64,000 nucleotides of DNA, taken from contig CM033107.1 of NCBI GenBank assembly GCA_019321725.1, forward strand, positions 19,273,445 to 19,337,444. The letters are read 5' to 3'. Both the position numbers and the translations under genes were made by a program. The notes beneath the pieces were generated by a model that did not search any database, was not told where the DNA came from, and saw only the letters and a program-made list of their open reading frames with translations. This DNA comes from Paulownia fortunei (lineage: Eukaryota > Streptophyta > Magnoliopsida > Lamiales > Paulowniaceae). Positions 33,361 through 46,172 of this stretch are shown here, in pieces (position 1 is the stretch's first letter; every line of letters starts with the position of its first letter).

Positions 33361-35050
33361 ACTTGTGATGTAGCTTTTTTTGAATAATAGCACTGCATTC
33401 CTATGTAAGTTTGACTGTCTCAAAGTCCACTGATTTTCTCTTTCTTGACATCACATCCTTCATGAATTTGGCATAATTTGGCATTTATTATAAAGCATCT
33501 ACAAGATAGATATTAATGTGAATTATCTTAAAGATTTTTAAAAATTTAGCAAATTGAGCGTCAAGATTTTTCTTTTGTAATCTTTGAGGAAAGAAAAGGA
33601 AAACATCAGCATTAGAATGGATTTCAAGGTTAGGAGTAGATTTAGGCTTCTGCTCATCATGTTAAATCTCCTCTGCTTTTGATGGTTCCACCTCTGGACT
33701 CTGAATAGGTTAGTGAGTTTGAAACCTATCATAGTGGATTTCTCCAATTATGGACTTCTATACTCAATTCCACTCCTAAGTTGCATCGCCTTGCAATGCT
33801 CCTTAGGGTTGACCTTAGTGTCACTCGAAAAATTCCTTTTCTGCTATTGGGTGCTCACTATTGTAGCCAACTGCCCTATTTGGGTCTCCAAAAACTTTAT
33901 ATTTGTGCCCCCACCCATAGTCATATAGGCTCCTACACTTGATGGCAGTTGTCCAATCTAGTTTTTAATGTTATCAAGCTTAGTCACATCACGATTAAAT
34001 CTAGCTATTTTTTACTAATGAAAGTTCCAAGCACTTCATCCATTAATGTCTTCTTCTCAACCTCTTGAGTGTTAGAACTGGATGGATTATTGTAGCTCGG
34101 AGGGGGTTAAAGCATATTACTGTTGTTCCCACAAGATAAGTTTTCATGATTTCATAGTCCCTGATTATAGTGACTAGGCAACTGATTGCCCCTATAATTG
34201 AAGTTTTGGTTTTTCATGAAGTTGACTTCCTCATTAGACTCTTGTGAATTGAAAGGCATGTGAGGAGATGAAGTAGTTTTCCCTCATTAAGGTGTCCCAT
34301 TAGTTGTCAATGCTGCAAACTAATTCGATAGTGCAGAAACTTGCACAACAAAAGCAGTTTAATAAAGCTCAAGAACCCCATCTACCTTCTTAATAAATGA
34401 TCTTTCGAAAAGCCATTGGTAGTTGTTGGTTGTCCTTGTTTGACCATTCAACCCATTATAAAAGTACTGGACTTCCTGTTAATCCTCATATATATGTTGT
34501 GGGCATTTCCTCAAAAGATCCTTGAATCTTTCACTTTTCAGTTAAAAATTTCCTTCCTAGGTGGAAAGAACTTAGCAAGAAATTTCTAAGTCAAGTCACT
34601 CAAGTTAGTAATGCTCCCCAGTGCAAAAGATTGTAGCTACAGTCTTGCCTTGTCTCCAAGAAAGAATAGGAATAAATGGAGTCTAATTACTTTATCAGAT
34701 ATTGCATTCATGTTAGTCGTGTCACAAATCTCTAAGAACATGGCTAAATGGGCATTCAGGTCATCCAATGCACCCCTCTAAATAAGATTTTTGTTGCACC
34801 ATGCTAATGAGTGTGGGGTTTTAGCTCAAAGTTGTTTACATTGATCGAATAGTTTTGATTCATGGTCAGTTGAAAGTACTCTTGAATCGCTTTCTATTGT
34901 TGCGGTTGTGGTACTGGCAAGATCTCATTATTATTATTGTTCTTCATTGCCCAAACTTTGGTTCTTCTTGCTGCCTTTATTTCTCATAGTGTTCTTTCAA
35001 TTTATGGATCAAAAGAAAGTAATTCAACACTTTTAGTTTTTCGCATAAAT
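33360..35050 (-). pseudogene. minus-strand gypsy gag remnant
   Basis: Readable gag blocks on the minus strand include a QEVQYFYNGLNGQTR segment (near 34470), an asparagine-rich linker near 34150, and the gag-protease junction with FPQRLQKKNLDAQFAKFLKIF (around 33595-33530), a highly typical passage of Athila-type elements. No intact CCHC knuckle was found. Several stops are present. Confidence 0.75.
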
Positions 35051-35154
35051 AATCAACACGCAACAACAAAATAAATCTTGCTTAAAACAAAAAATAAATT
35101 AAAATTAAAATCAAGACTACTTAGTAACGATATTAATGTAAATAAGAAAATCAA

Positions 35155-35172
35155 TCCCCGACAACAGCGCCA
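35155..35172 (-). promoter_or_regulatory. Primer-binding site of the minus-strand gypsy element
   Basis: On the minus strand, TGGCGCTGTTGTCGGGGA closely resembles the TGGCGCCGTTGCCGGGGA type used by this clade. It follows the 5' LTR and precedes gag. Confidence 0.8.
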
Positions 35173-35179
35173 AAAACTT

Positions 35180-36409
35180 ATCCATTAAAATTCTTACCAC
35201 AAGTGTACAGTGTCAAGTTTTAAGTAAAATAGTGAATAGAGTATCGTTTCCATAGATATTGATGTCAAATATGCACTAAGTACTGAAATTATAATAGTCC
35301 TATCTTTATCTAGATGTTTCAAGTAAAAGTTGCAATGAAATAAACTAAAATCCTAGAATTAAATTTAGAAGTTCACTCAAGCAAATTATCAAATAGTTGA
35401 TAGGCATACAATTTTAGAGGTTTGATTCACCTAGTTTTTACCTATGTTTATCAATTCAATTAATCAATTTCAAGTCAACAATCTCAAGGTAATCTACTCC
35501 CTCGCTCGAGTACCGAGTGATTACGAATTCTCATTTGGAATTTGATATATGATATCTTTATAAAAATCCTAAACTAAAATTTTACCAAAGTTCCATTGGA
35601 ATCTTTTTCAAGATTTCAAAGAGTTCATAAGCCTTTCCACTCTATGAATTCACAAATTGTGTTATCTTATAGCCGAGTATAAAATTCCCTCTCTCGAGTG
35701 CCAAATTTTATATACGCCAAACAATCTAGATTATTGATCAAGTAATCAATATGCATTCAAGTCACAATAACATAGATAAATTAAAGAACTTGAAGTATGA
35801 TATATTAGAATCTCAAAACATAGGATCCAACGTTGGCTATATCAGCTCCTAGAAATTAGAATTTAGTTCATAACTATTATAGGATAACAAATACATAAGT
35901 TTTGATACATCAAATGAATTGACAAAAATAGTAAAGAATTTAATAAACAAAAAAAAAATCCTCTTCATATCCAAATAAGATATGCCTTTAATTGCATTCT
36001 TGAGTCCTTTGTTTTTTCCCAACCGTTTCCTTATGTTCTCCAAGATGTAAAAGTGTTGGGGATGAATAATGAGTCTTCTATTTATACCTTGTCCCAAAAA
36101 CCCAACAAAAATGAGGACTTTTGCAAAACTCCAGATGAATGGCCCCAAACGCAGTGAAATGATGCCACAATGCCCTATATGGCACCCCCGGTGCCCTATT
36201 CTCTATTTTTACTATAGCAACACTCGTGCTGTGGTGCTAAATACTCTATTTTTTTCTTTCTTCCACCAACGGCGCCATAGCGCTAACTGCTCTGTAGCAC
36301 TATTTTCCTGGTTTTCTTTAATTTTTTTTATTCACATAAACTGCCTCGTTTGAAGACTAACAACTAATTAAGTTAAAAACATTTTTATTATAGGTGTAAA
36401 CCCAACTTA
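35180..36409 (-). repeat. 5' LTR of the minus-strand gypsy element
   Basis: About 1.2 kb. Its first bases (read from 36409 downward) match both arms of the fold-back at 25966-26529. A TATA box (TATAAATA on the minus strand, 36086-36079) lies about 320 bases into the LTR. The exact 3' end next to the primer-binding site is uncertain because the opposite LTR is truncated. Confidence 0.75.
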
Positions 36410-36884
36410 ACACTCTACTTAGAAGGTCGTCATAAAATATATGTAGTATGAGTACATGTTATGATGAAGATCCCACTCAATTTGGGTATGTTGCATTCTA
36501 GACATCACATAAATCTTAGTCCAGTTGCTATTCTAGCATTTAACTCGCTCAATACCAGAAGTCACTTCCAAAAATCTCTTCTAGGACATACTTCATGATC
36601 GATCAAAGTATGATCTCATTTTGGCCTCATGCCAAGGCAATTATAAGTATTAACCTTGCTTATTGTTTCAAGTGCGAAGGTGATCATTAGCATCTCTCTC
36701 AGCAATACGAACTTGATCTATGAGTCTCATCCTACTCACTATGAAAGGACCAGCGCAATTGCCCATGTGAATAGGCCAATCTAAGGTGGCGATATTCACA
36801 CATCAGTATAAACATAGTATACTAACAAATTAACAAGAACAAGAATCTTATTAATCAACAAAATATTTATACAGGCTTAAAAAC
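36410..36884 (-). other. Copia post-pol region interrupted by the gypsy element
   Basis: This lies downstream (minus strand) of the copia RNase H remnant and is cut off by the gypsy element at 36409. It probably represents the 3' untranslated or LTR part of that copia element, but no second copy is available to define an LTR. Confidence 0.4.
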
Positions 36885-38105
36885 TCAAATCCTGTGAAGT
36901 CCCATACTACTAAGAAGCCTTTGGAACACATCTCTTTGCAAAGGCTTAATAAAAGGATCAACGAACATTTCGCTAGTAGGAATATGTCTAAGAACTACTT
37001 GACCTTGCGTAACAACGTCCCAAACAAAGTAGTATCTGGTATCAATATGCTTGGTCCTCCTATAATACTTAGGATCGTTAGCATATGCCAGTGCAATTGT
37101 GTTATCACAATAGACAATAACTACATCATCAACATGAGCTGAAGAAATCTCCTCAATGAGATAGCCTCTTAGACTGCTAATGTACAAGTAACATATTCAA
37201 CTTCCATGGAGGATAAAAAGATATAAGGTTATTTCTTGTTGCACCAAGTGATAGCAGCACCTTCTAATAAGAATACATATCTTGATGTGGATTTACCCTT
37301 ATCATATCCATTGATCCATCACATCACTTGATCCAATTAGCTTTAAACTACCCTCATTGTTACACAAAGTGAGATCACTAGTCCCCTTCTAATATCTGAG
37401 TATCCTTTTAACTGCAACCTAATGGAAACATCTAGGATTACTTTGCTATTTTCTCACCATTCCAATTGTAAAGCACAGGTCTAGTCGAGTGCATATCAAA
37501 TGTACATCAAACTCTTTACCAACTCGCATATAGAAACTTAGCCATGTGTTCCTTTTCTTCTTATGTCTTAAGGCACAATTCTTTGCTAAGAATGTAGTTT
37601 TTGTCTATAGTTGTGTTAATGAGATTAGCATTATTATGCATACCAAATTGTTTTATAGTCCTCTTGATATAAGTCTCTTGAGGCAAAATCAAAAGTTTTC
37701 TAGAATGATTACGTTGTATCGTAACACCAAGTATGTATTCAGCTTCTCTCATATTCTTCATTTCAAATGTAGAGGACAACCATTTATGAGTGGCGACAAT
37801 CATATCCATGTCATTCTAGCTAACAAATGTCGTCCACATATAGTGAGAGTATCTATATGTGAGTATCAAGAAATTCCTCTCACTTCTCTTAACATACACA
37901 CAATGGTCTTTCTTTACCACATGATAATAGTTCAATGAAATTGATGGTACCACTGTGTGGACGATTATTTCATTCCATAAACAGAATGTTTTAAGCAACA
38001 CAATTTGCGCTCTTGTCCCATTTCCTCAAATCTCATTGGTTGATTCATATATATCTCATCGTCTATCTCTCAATTATAAAATATTATCTTAATATCCATC
38101 TAAAA
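36885..38105 (-). pseudogene. Truncated Ty1/copia fragment: reverse transcriptase and RNase H
   Basis: On the minus strand the fragment starts inside the polymerase domain (MNQPMRFEE...LCCLKHSVYGMK near 38050-37960). It continues through a frameshifted YVDD region near 37830, then 37809-37561 with FEMKNMREAEYILGV, and ends in RNase H (37187-36885) with YCDNTIALAYANDP, KHID and a DPFIKPL motif before the stop. Nothing upstream of the polymerase palm survives: after about 38105 the sequence turns non-coding and AT-rich. It is therefore 5'-truncated and inactive. Confidence 0.85.
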
Positions 38106-38707
38106 TAAATTCAAAATTAGGTGCGTGAGAATAGCTAATATATGACGAATAGAGGTTAACATTTAATTATATATTATATATATTTAACATGTATTCAATA
38201 ATTCGAATATATACTTAAACATAAATTAAAATAAATGCCCAAAACAGCCATTCGTAGCATCCCACAAGTTACTTGTAAAACCTTGGTGCTACAATAATTA
38301 GAGTGTGCCATGTTCCAATTTGAAGAAACCAATTCTAACCCAACCTATCTTTTTAAAGTACAACCCACTTTGGATATGTGTTTACGTGTCCCATCAAAAG
38401 AATCAAACTCACAAATTCGCTTTTACTTTTCCTCTTCCCTCTACTTCAATTCCATCTCAATAATCAGCCGTTCTCCTTTTCCCAGTAGCGCACCCAGTCC
38501 CCATCCCCGCGTGAAGAATCAAATTGTAAATTAATTTCATTCCTTCAAAGTCAAGCAAGAATAGAACCCACCACCTTCCCCTCGGAGCCTTTCCTTCATT
38601 TGTTCAGATTCCCTCAAATATTGTTTGCTTTGGGCATTTGCACGCTGAATTCCATGCAAAACGCATCATTCATATATATCCCATGATACATAATTGACAA
38701 TTCAAGC
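38106..38707 (+). promoter_or_regulatory. Upstream region and 5' leader of the UNC-13-like gene
   Basis: An AT-rich stretch (38160-38250) gives way to a pyrimidine-rich stretch (38420-38600), which looks like a promoter/5' leader with CT-rich patches. No TATA box could be assigned with confidence. The gene start lies only about 600 bp from the retrotransposon nest. Confidence 0.4.
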
Positions 38708-41700
38708 ATGGACCCGTTTGGAGAGCTGGGCGTGGACCTTTCTCCGTCGGAGCTCCGGGAAACCTCCTACGAGATCCTTATCGGAGCCTGCCGGAGCTCC
38801 GGCTCTGGGAGGCGGCTCACTTACGTTTCCAATTCAAACTCGAAGGAGAGGACTCAGCAGCTATCTTCGTCGCTGTCGATGCAGAGGTCTCTGTCGACGT
38901 CTGCTGCGAGCAAGGTGAAGACGGCTCTGGGTCTCAAGCCGAAGAAGAAGAAGAGTGACGAGGACGAGTCGGGCGACCCGGCGAGTGAGGGTCAGGGCAA
39001 CTCGGTGAGAAATAAGGGTGGGGTTACTGTTGGGGAGCTGATGAGGGTTCAGATGAGGGTTTCGGAGCAGACCGATTCGAGGGTCCGACGTGGATTGTTG
39101 AGAGTGGCTGCGGGTCAGGTTAGAAATTTGTGATTTTGGCTTTTTCTTGAGGCACAAATGAAAAATGGGAGGAAAAATTTAGTAGTACTGAAGTCTTTTA
39201 TTGTATGGGGTGGGGTGGGGTGGGGTATTAAAAGATGAACTTTTACTGAATTAAATGGGTATGATTTTATTTTGTTTTGTTTTGTGGAAGAGCAGTGCAT
39301 GGTAGATTTCATTTAAATTTTTTTCCCAAGTTTTGGTCCAAAATTTAGAGAATGTTTAATCAATTCGCAATATGTAATTGGAAAATGAGAAGAAATGAAC
39401 TGGGGAAATAGTTTTTATCCTGGTTCTTGGTTGGATGTTTGTTTCATTTCACGTGGTGAATTCCTTGGAACCAAATGGGACCCGAGCAGAGGGGGCACAG
39501 TTTTTTGTCTATGCACTATCTGTTTATTGTTAGTGGAATCATGCATTCTGCAAATTTGGAAAATGGGATTTGGACTGTTTAGTTCTTACTTCTTAAGAAC
39601 TTGAATGATAGAATCAGAAAGGAAATGAGTGTTTGGAGGCAATTTAAGTTGATCTTGGTAAGAGAGGAGGCAAATTTGTATGGAAATCAAAATAAATGAT
39701 AGGAATTGTAGTAACTTAAACTTAGTACATGAAAAACGAAAGGTGGCACTGAAAATTTTGAAAAGGCATGCGTTCCCCGTTCCCGTTCTTCTTCTTCTTC
39801 TTTTTTTTTTCTCCTTTTTTCTGCTTTTTCTGATACAGGACTATTAAAGTGAGGAACTTCTTGTTTTGTGTTTAAAGTATGGTAAGAATGTAAGAAAACA
39901 AGCTTAAGGGATTTTTTTCTATGAATTACTTCAGTTTTACCTTGCTGAGCATGCTCAAAGTGTCATCAGTCATTTGCATGGTTTGATCTGTACTTGTGCA
40001 CTAACGGTGGCTATATCATTGGGTTGTACTGCTCTTGTTTGATGTGACAAGACATGAGACCTGAAGAAGTTTCTTGGATAATTTGTATGTAAGGTGTGAC
40101 AACTATGTATTGATACAGCATCATGACTTTTCATTTGAATTGGTAATTAGCTTTCCTCCTTGGTTTCGTTTCTTGGCAGCTTGGAAGACGTATTGAGTCA
40201 ATGGTTCTGCCATTGGAGCTATTGCAACAGTCCAGGTCATCAGATTTTACTAGTCAGCAAGAATATAATGCATGGCAGAAAAGAAACTTGAAAATCCTTG
40301 AAGCTGGGCTCCTTGTCCACCCACACCTTCCTCCTGATAAATCACAAACGGCCCCTCAACGCCTTCGGCAGATCCTACACACAGCCTCAGAGAAACCCAT
40401 TGAAACAGGAAAGCACAGTGAATCAATGCATGTTCTCCGCAACATCGTAACTTCTCTTGCTTGCAGATCATTTGATGGTTCTGCGTCTGATATGTGCCAC
40501 TGGGCAGATGGAATTCCACTAAATCTCCATCTTTACAAGATACTTTTAGAAGCGTGCTTCGATGTGAATGACGAAGCATCTGTTATTGAAGAAGTCGATG
40601 AGGTATTAGATCAAATAAAGAAGACTTGGGTAATCCTTGGGATAAACCAGGTGTTTCATAATCTTTGTTTTTTGTGGATTTTATTCCACCAATACATTAC
40701 TACAGGCGAAACTGAAGATGACCTTCTTTTTGCTACTGATCTTATGATGGTGGAAGTGGAAAAGGATGCAAACTCAACTCATGATCCAGCATACTCAAAG
40801 ATCTTAAGTTCAACATTAAGTTTGATGTTAGATTGGGCAGAAAAATTGCTTCATCGATACCATGATAATTTTTATAGGAGTAACATAGACGTAATGCGAA
40901 GTGTTCTGTCTCTTGGGGTATCAGCAGCCAAAATATTGGTGGACATATCTCATGAATATGGTAAGAAGAGGAAAGAAGTTGATGTGGCATGTGGCAGGGT
41001 TGACGCATATATCAGGTCATCAGTGCGCAGTGCTTTTTCTCAGGCAAGTATGAGGAAAAATTTTTCTAAAGAAAATAATAGATTTTTATAGCCTAGTTTC
41101 CCCTTTAGGAGAGTTATTGATATTCCTTTGGTCCTCAACTTTGTTTGTTCCATATTGTTCTTTGCAAAGTTAAGCCATCTATTTTCCTGTATATTATTTT
41201 GATTCTCATCTTCCACTGCTGTTTCCACTGCTGCTCTGATTTCTCCGTATCAATTATTTCCAACCCTTCTTTTATCTGTGTATTTAGACATCCAGTGAAT
41301 TCAATGATGATGATCAGGATTATGGATTATGGAATATGGATTATGAATTCAATATTAGTTAAAAAATTTAACTATATTGTATATGGGTAATAGCGTTTTG
41401 CAGATTTTTAGTTCAGATTCCCAAGGGAAAGGAATCAGAATACCATATTGAATTTGAGATTTGATTCCTGGATTTCAGATATAAGCTTCCTAGTTGAGAA
41501 ATCAGTTTCCTTTCCCCAAGTTTAAAAGTCATGCAAAACACAATAATTTGGTGTTAGACAGAGAGAGATCCAATTTGGATGTCATTCTCATCAAACAAAC
41601 GGTGGGACTAAGGGATATGTTCTTTGATCTTTAATATATTTATTTAATTCTTTTCTTGTAATTGTGAACTCAGGCTCCTGTTTGCTCCATTTGAAGACAG

Positions 41701-42522
41701 GAAAGAGAGAAGGTCATCTCAAGCAGGAACTCTTCTAAGAATCAGCAAAGTCCTCTCCCTCTCCTTTCCATCCTTGCGCAAAATATTTGTGACCTGGCAT
41801 TCAATGAGAAAGAAATATATAGCCCTGTACTGAAAAGATGGCACCCTCTTGCCACAGGTGTAGCTGTTGCTACTCTTCATGCTTGCTATGCAAATGAGCT
41901 TAAGCAATTTGTTTCGGGTATAAGTGAATTAAATCCTGAAGCTATACAAGTGCTGCTAGCCGCTGAAAAACTTGAAAAAGATCTAGTGGAAATGGCAGTT
42001 GCCGATTCATTGGACAGTGAAGATGGTGGGAAGGCAACAATTCAGGAGATGGCTCCATATGAAGCTCAGGCTGTGATCACCAACTTTGTGAAATCCTGGA
42101 TACTGACGAGAGTTGACAGACTCGGGGATTGGGTTGACAGAAATTTGCAACAAGAGGTACTTTTCCTTCCCCTTTCGTTTGTATATCTGCAATTGATATG
42201 ATGTCAGGGTTTAGTATTGACCTTCAAATCCATACCCAAGTTGAGACATGCAATATTGTAAAATCAAATAAATGGATTTATGTATTTATTCTGGGCCTGA
42301 TCTGGTTTGCCATAGCTATACAATACCTTGACATTTTTCTTTGCTCATACGTACAGCATTAAGTATGACGATATGCATCATACAAATGTAAAAGGAAAGA
42401 CACAAAGCAAAAAACCTCTAGAGAAATACTATGCAATGCTAAGTATTGCTAAGTTATCTTCACAATGCTTCTTTATGGAAAACCCTGGGCAAGGTGTCTT
42501 GTAATGATAGTAGGTGTACCCT

Positions 42523-42557
<35 letters not shown>

Positions 42558-44682
42558 TTTTGGCCTTTCTTGGGGTGGGTGGGGGTTGGGGTGGGGGGAG
42601 GAGGTGATAGTGTTGAAGGGGGTCATGAGATGCCTCAACTGAAAGTTGCACGGGCTTGATTATTCAATGGAAGGGAGATACTGAAGTGGATAATTTCCAT
42701 TTTGTGCGACAAACAGTTCCTTCAAGGTTGAAGCACAAAGTTTATTGGATTACCAATTACTATAGGGTATCCGATGTTATATGGACCATGTGTTGGGCTA
42801 TTAAACATCTGCATAAATTGAGTATGGCTAAAAGAATTTCAAGATGTATTTGCAGTAAAATCAGTGACTGCTGCCAGGTTCATCCATTGACAAAAGTTGG
42901 CATTGGAGGTAATGTAAAGGGAGACACAGTAAAATTTTATTGAATGAGGTAATCAAGGAAAATTTGAACCATGTTAATTTATCTCTGGCTATGATTGTTA
43001 ATACAGCGGATTTGGAAAATAGGATTGATATAGCAGACTTCAGATAAGTTTCTGATATTGCTTTTATTGAGTTGTGTATAGATGAAAAATAAGACTTATT
43101 TCTGTGTAATCTACAGTATTTTTTAACTTCTTTGTGTGATGGGGCCACTTGGATTGTTTTATGATGTTATTAGTTAATTCTATCACCTCTGGACAGGGTT
43201 GGTATGGCTCCTGTGTTTCATTGTTTTGTGGGGGTAACTATGTTCCATTTCTTTCCAGAGATCATGTAGTGGTATAGTGCAAGCTCTAATTTCAAATGGC
43301 TGTATACTGTCTTCACATATGTAGTCGCAATCTAACCAAGTGCATTTTCATGATACACCCCTCTCTGAATTGAAAATAAGGAATTAAGAGATACTGTCAC
43401 CAATTGATTCACTTTCAAATAAATTTGTTCCACTTGAAAGGGAGGGGAAAAAATGGTTGCTGTATAATGTTACCAACTTCTTTTCACAGGAATGGAGTCC
43501 TCAAGTAAATAAAGGGCGTTTTGCGCCCTCTGCTGTGGAAGTTCTACGTATCATAGATGAGACTTTGGAAGCATTCTTTTTGTTGCCAATACCAATGCAT
43601 CCAGTTTTGCTTCCTGAGTTGATGGGTGGTTTAGACAAATGCCTTCAGAACTATGTCATAAAGGCAATATCTGGCTGTGGTAAACAATATATTCAACATA
43701 TTTGTCTAATTTTTGTGCAAATTTTTGCCTATAGATATTGATGCTGAGCTATTAAGCAGGATCTCGAATTACCTTTATTCCAGCACTGCCCGTGCTCACC
43801 AGATGCACTACTGGTTCAAAATTCAGTGCATTTAAGAGGAAAGACCGGTCACTTATGAGTCCAGGTAGGAAATCCCAGGTCTCTAGTAGAAATGGGGATG
43901 ATTCCTTTAGTGTTCCACGACTATGTCTTCGCATTAATACTTTATACAACATCCGGAAAGAGTTGGAAGCCCTAGAGAAAAGGACAATGTCCAATCTGAG
44001 GAATAGTGGATATGCTCATGATGAAAATGTTGCAAATGGGAATTTTGGGCTTTCAGTAGCTTCGTGCATGGAAGGGATCCGGCAGCTCTCTGAGGCAACT
44101 GCATACAAGGTTGTATTTCATGATCTAAGTCATGTCCTTAGCAATTACCTGTACACGGGGGAAATTTCATCATCCAGAATTGAGCCTTTCCTTCAGGAGC
44201 TGGAGCATAATTTAGAAGTAATATCTATAACAGTTCACGACAGGGTCCGGACACGTGTAATTACTGATGTAATGAAAGCTTCTTTTGAAGGTTTTTTATT
44301 GGTTTTGCTTGCTGGTGGACCCTCTCGGGCCTTTACTCTGCAGGATGCTCCAGTAATTGAGGAGGATTTTAAGTTTCTTACCGATCTCTTCTGGTCCAAT
44401 GGGGATGGTTTGCCAGCTGATTTGATCGATAAGTTATCACCTACTGTAACAGGTGTTCTTTCTCTTTTTCAAACTGGTACCGAGAGCCTTGTTGAGCAAT
44501 TGAAACGTGTCACTCTAGATAGCAATGGAGCTTCAGCAAAATCAAGGCTTCCTTTGCCTCCAACAACAGGTCAGTGGAGTCCAACTGACCCAAACACAAT
44601 TCTACGTGTTTTGTGTAATCGGAATGACAAGATGGCATCGAAATTTCTGAAGAAAACCTATGACTTACTGAAGAAAACTTAA
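38708..44682 (+). CDS. Plant UNC-13 homologue (MUN domain, DUF810), five exons
   Basis: Joined exons 38708-39118, 40180-41043, 41701-42156, 43490-43679 and 43784-44682 give 939 residues, phases consistent and ending TAA at 44680-44682. The start MDPFGELGVDLSPSELRET matches the N-terminus of this family. The middle and C-terminal parts carry the Munc13-homology/MUN region: NEKEIYSPVLKRWHPLA, VSGISEL, LRINTLYNIRKELEALEKR, VFHDLSHVLSNYLYTGEI and a C-terminal FLKKTYDLLKK. Animal UNC-13 primes vesicles for SNARE-mediated fusion. The plant relative PATROL1 promotes delivery of a proton pump to the plasma membrane. This protein is closer to the shorter members (about 950-1040 residues) than to PATROL1 itself. 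All splice sites are GT-AG except intron 2, which begins GC. A few residues usually present between exons 4 and 5 are absent from this model, so that junction is the least certain. Confidence 0.9.
41044..41700 (+). other. GC-AG intron (intron 2) of the UNC-13-like gene
   Basis: The 657-bp intron starts with CAG|GCAAGT and ends GACAG before GAAAGAGAG. No GT donor nearby keeps the frame. GCAAGT is the normal context for the minor class of GC-AG introns processed by the major spliceosome. An earlier AG at 41671-41672 would introduce a stop, so 41701 is chosen as the exon start. Confidence 0.8.
42516..42610 (+). repeat. (TTTA)n microsatellite next to a G-rich tract in intron 3
   Basis: About ten TTTA repeats (42516-42560) are followed within 15 bases by a G-rich run (42573-42605) with at least four runs of three or more G, the pattern needed for a G-quadruplex on the sense strand. 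Both lie inside the 1333-bp intron 3 of the UNC-13-like gene. Confidence 0.8.
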
Positions 44683-45555
44683 CCGCGAACCATTTGATGA
44701 AATCAGTGACATACTGCTGCTTTTTGTTCTGTACCATATCTCACAAGCGGCTGATGATATCTTCACTTGTTTTTTTGAATTATCTTCCTTGAGAAAGTAA
44801 AAGCTGCTAAATTATGATTGTGGGTTGCAGTATTTGTATATCATATATCGTATATAGGCTTCATTTTGCAGTTGTGAAATGCATAAATTTTGGAAGATTG
44901 AATTTTTTTTCCCAATCGAAAATAAATTGTAAATAATAAGGTTGAATACTTAGCTGCAGCTTTGATGGTTGTCTTGATTCTTGATTTGGTTTGGCCCTTC
45001 TCCCCACACACCCCCAAAAAATAATAAATTGGCCATGTCTCTAGTTTTGACAAATCCATCTCAAATTTGTATACACACTCGTGCAAAGGGGCAAAGGGTG
45101 GGCTTGTGTATGAGGATATGCAATGCATGTTCACAAAATAATTTATAGTTTGAGGATTTTGAGTTCGAAATTTCTCAAGTAATGAAATGCCATTGTGAAA
45201 TTATTAATATTCAGAGTCCTTAAAATTTAAGTTTCCAAGACTCGGGAATTTTAAAACGTTGTTTCAATTTAAAATTTTGTGCAACAAACAAAAATCAATT
45301 GTTCCAATGAGACATCCTTCCAAACAAAGTCTAGCTCTTTTTTTACTCACTCCATAATACAATAAGAAAAGGAATAAAGAGAGGCCTAGTTGTGGTGTGG
45401 TTTCAGTTATATTTTCACGGATTTTAAACTAAATTGGCCTGCGATTTTGTCTAATGGCAAGTTTTTATTTCAATTTGTAGTTTTGTAAAGTAACATTTTT
45501 TTAGGTGGTTTGGAGTGACTTTGTGATTTTTAAGACAAGACATAATATACTATTA

Positions 45556-46172
45556 TAGATGAATCTAAATTTTAACAAATCAGTCCCATAAAAAATCTAG
45601 CTAGCTAACATTGAAACCATATTAGCAATTACTATGTGATATGGTTCAACCTCAAGTCTTTTTGAATTTTTAAAAATCGACTTATCATGGTTCCTATTCG
45701 TTAAGGAATGAATATCATTGGGTTCTTCTTGTCTGTGATGCAAATAAATGGTTAGAGGTTTCCAATATTTCGAAGGATTAAAGGTTGTCCCAAGGCTAAT
45801 CCACCAATGCTAAATTCAATAATAAAAATAGAGTGAGAGATAATCAAATGTTAGAGAGCTTAAAAGTTCAATATAAAGTCATACCTCAAAATTGACATCA
45901 CAGATATTTATAAGTGTTTAACTTAAAACTTAGGTCTCACATGTCTTTATCGAATTTTCAACTTATACGTCTTATTAGACTAAAATTTTATATTTTTGAA
46001 TTTAAATTAAAATATGTTTATTTTATAAGATAGGATATGTTAAAGTTCCGTGAACTTAAACTGGATTACATTACTATGTAAAAGTTTTATAATTTCGAAG
46101 TCTAGATGAATCTAAATTTTGAGGAACCAGTCTCATAAAAAATCTAACTAGCTAGCATTGAAAGCATAATAG
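45556..46172 (+). repeat. 70-bp direct repeats 545 bp apart
   Basis: TAGATGAATCTAAATTTT and the following roughly 55 bases, including CATAAAAAATCTA and CTAGCATTGAAA-like words, occur at about 45556-45628 and 46101-46172 in the same orientation with about 85% identity by eye. The sequence between is non-coding. They may be terminal repeats of a small non-autonomous element or a segmental duplication. Confidence 0.65.

Larger units (their letters stand above)
26243..36409 (-). mobile_element. Ty3/gypsy LTR retrotransposon, OTA clade, minus strand, decayed
   Basis: On the minus strand: 5' LTR (36409 to about 35180) with TATA box, primer-binding site (35172-35155), gag, protease, reverse transcriptase, RNase H, integrase, a long 3' region with a second open-frame remnant, a polypurine tract (26548-26530, AGTTTGGGGTA), and a 3' LTR truncated to its first roughly 290 bases (26529-26243). 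Domain order and motifs place it in the same clade as the + strand element, but the LTRs are unrelated. Stops occur in every domain. No convincing target duplication was found, consistent with the rearranged 3' end. Confidence 0.85.

Noticed and set aside
38694..39312. Several frames overlapping the first exon of the UNC-13-like gene (38694-38918 +, 38861-39157 -, 39115-39312 -)
   Set aside because: Only the frame from 38708 continues correctly across the splice to 40180 and matches the protein family. The others are shadows in GC-rich exon DNA.
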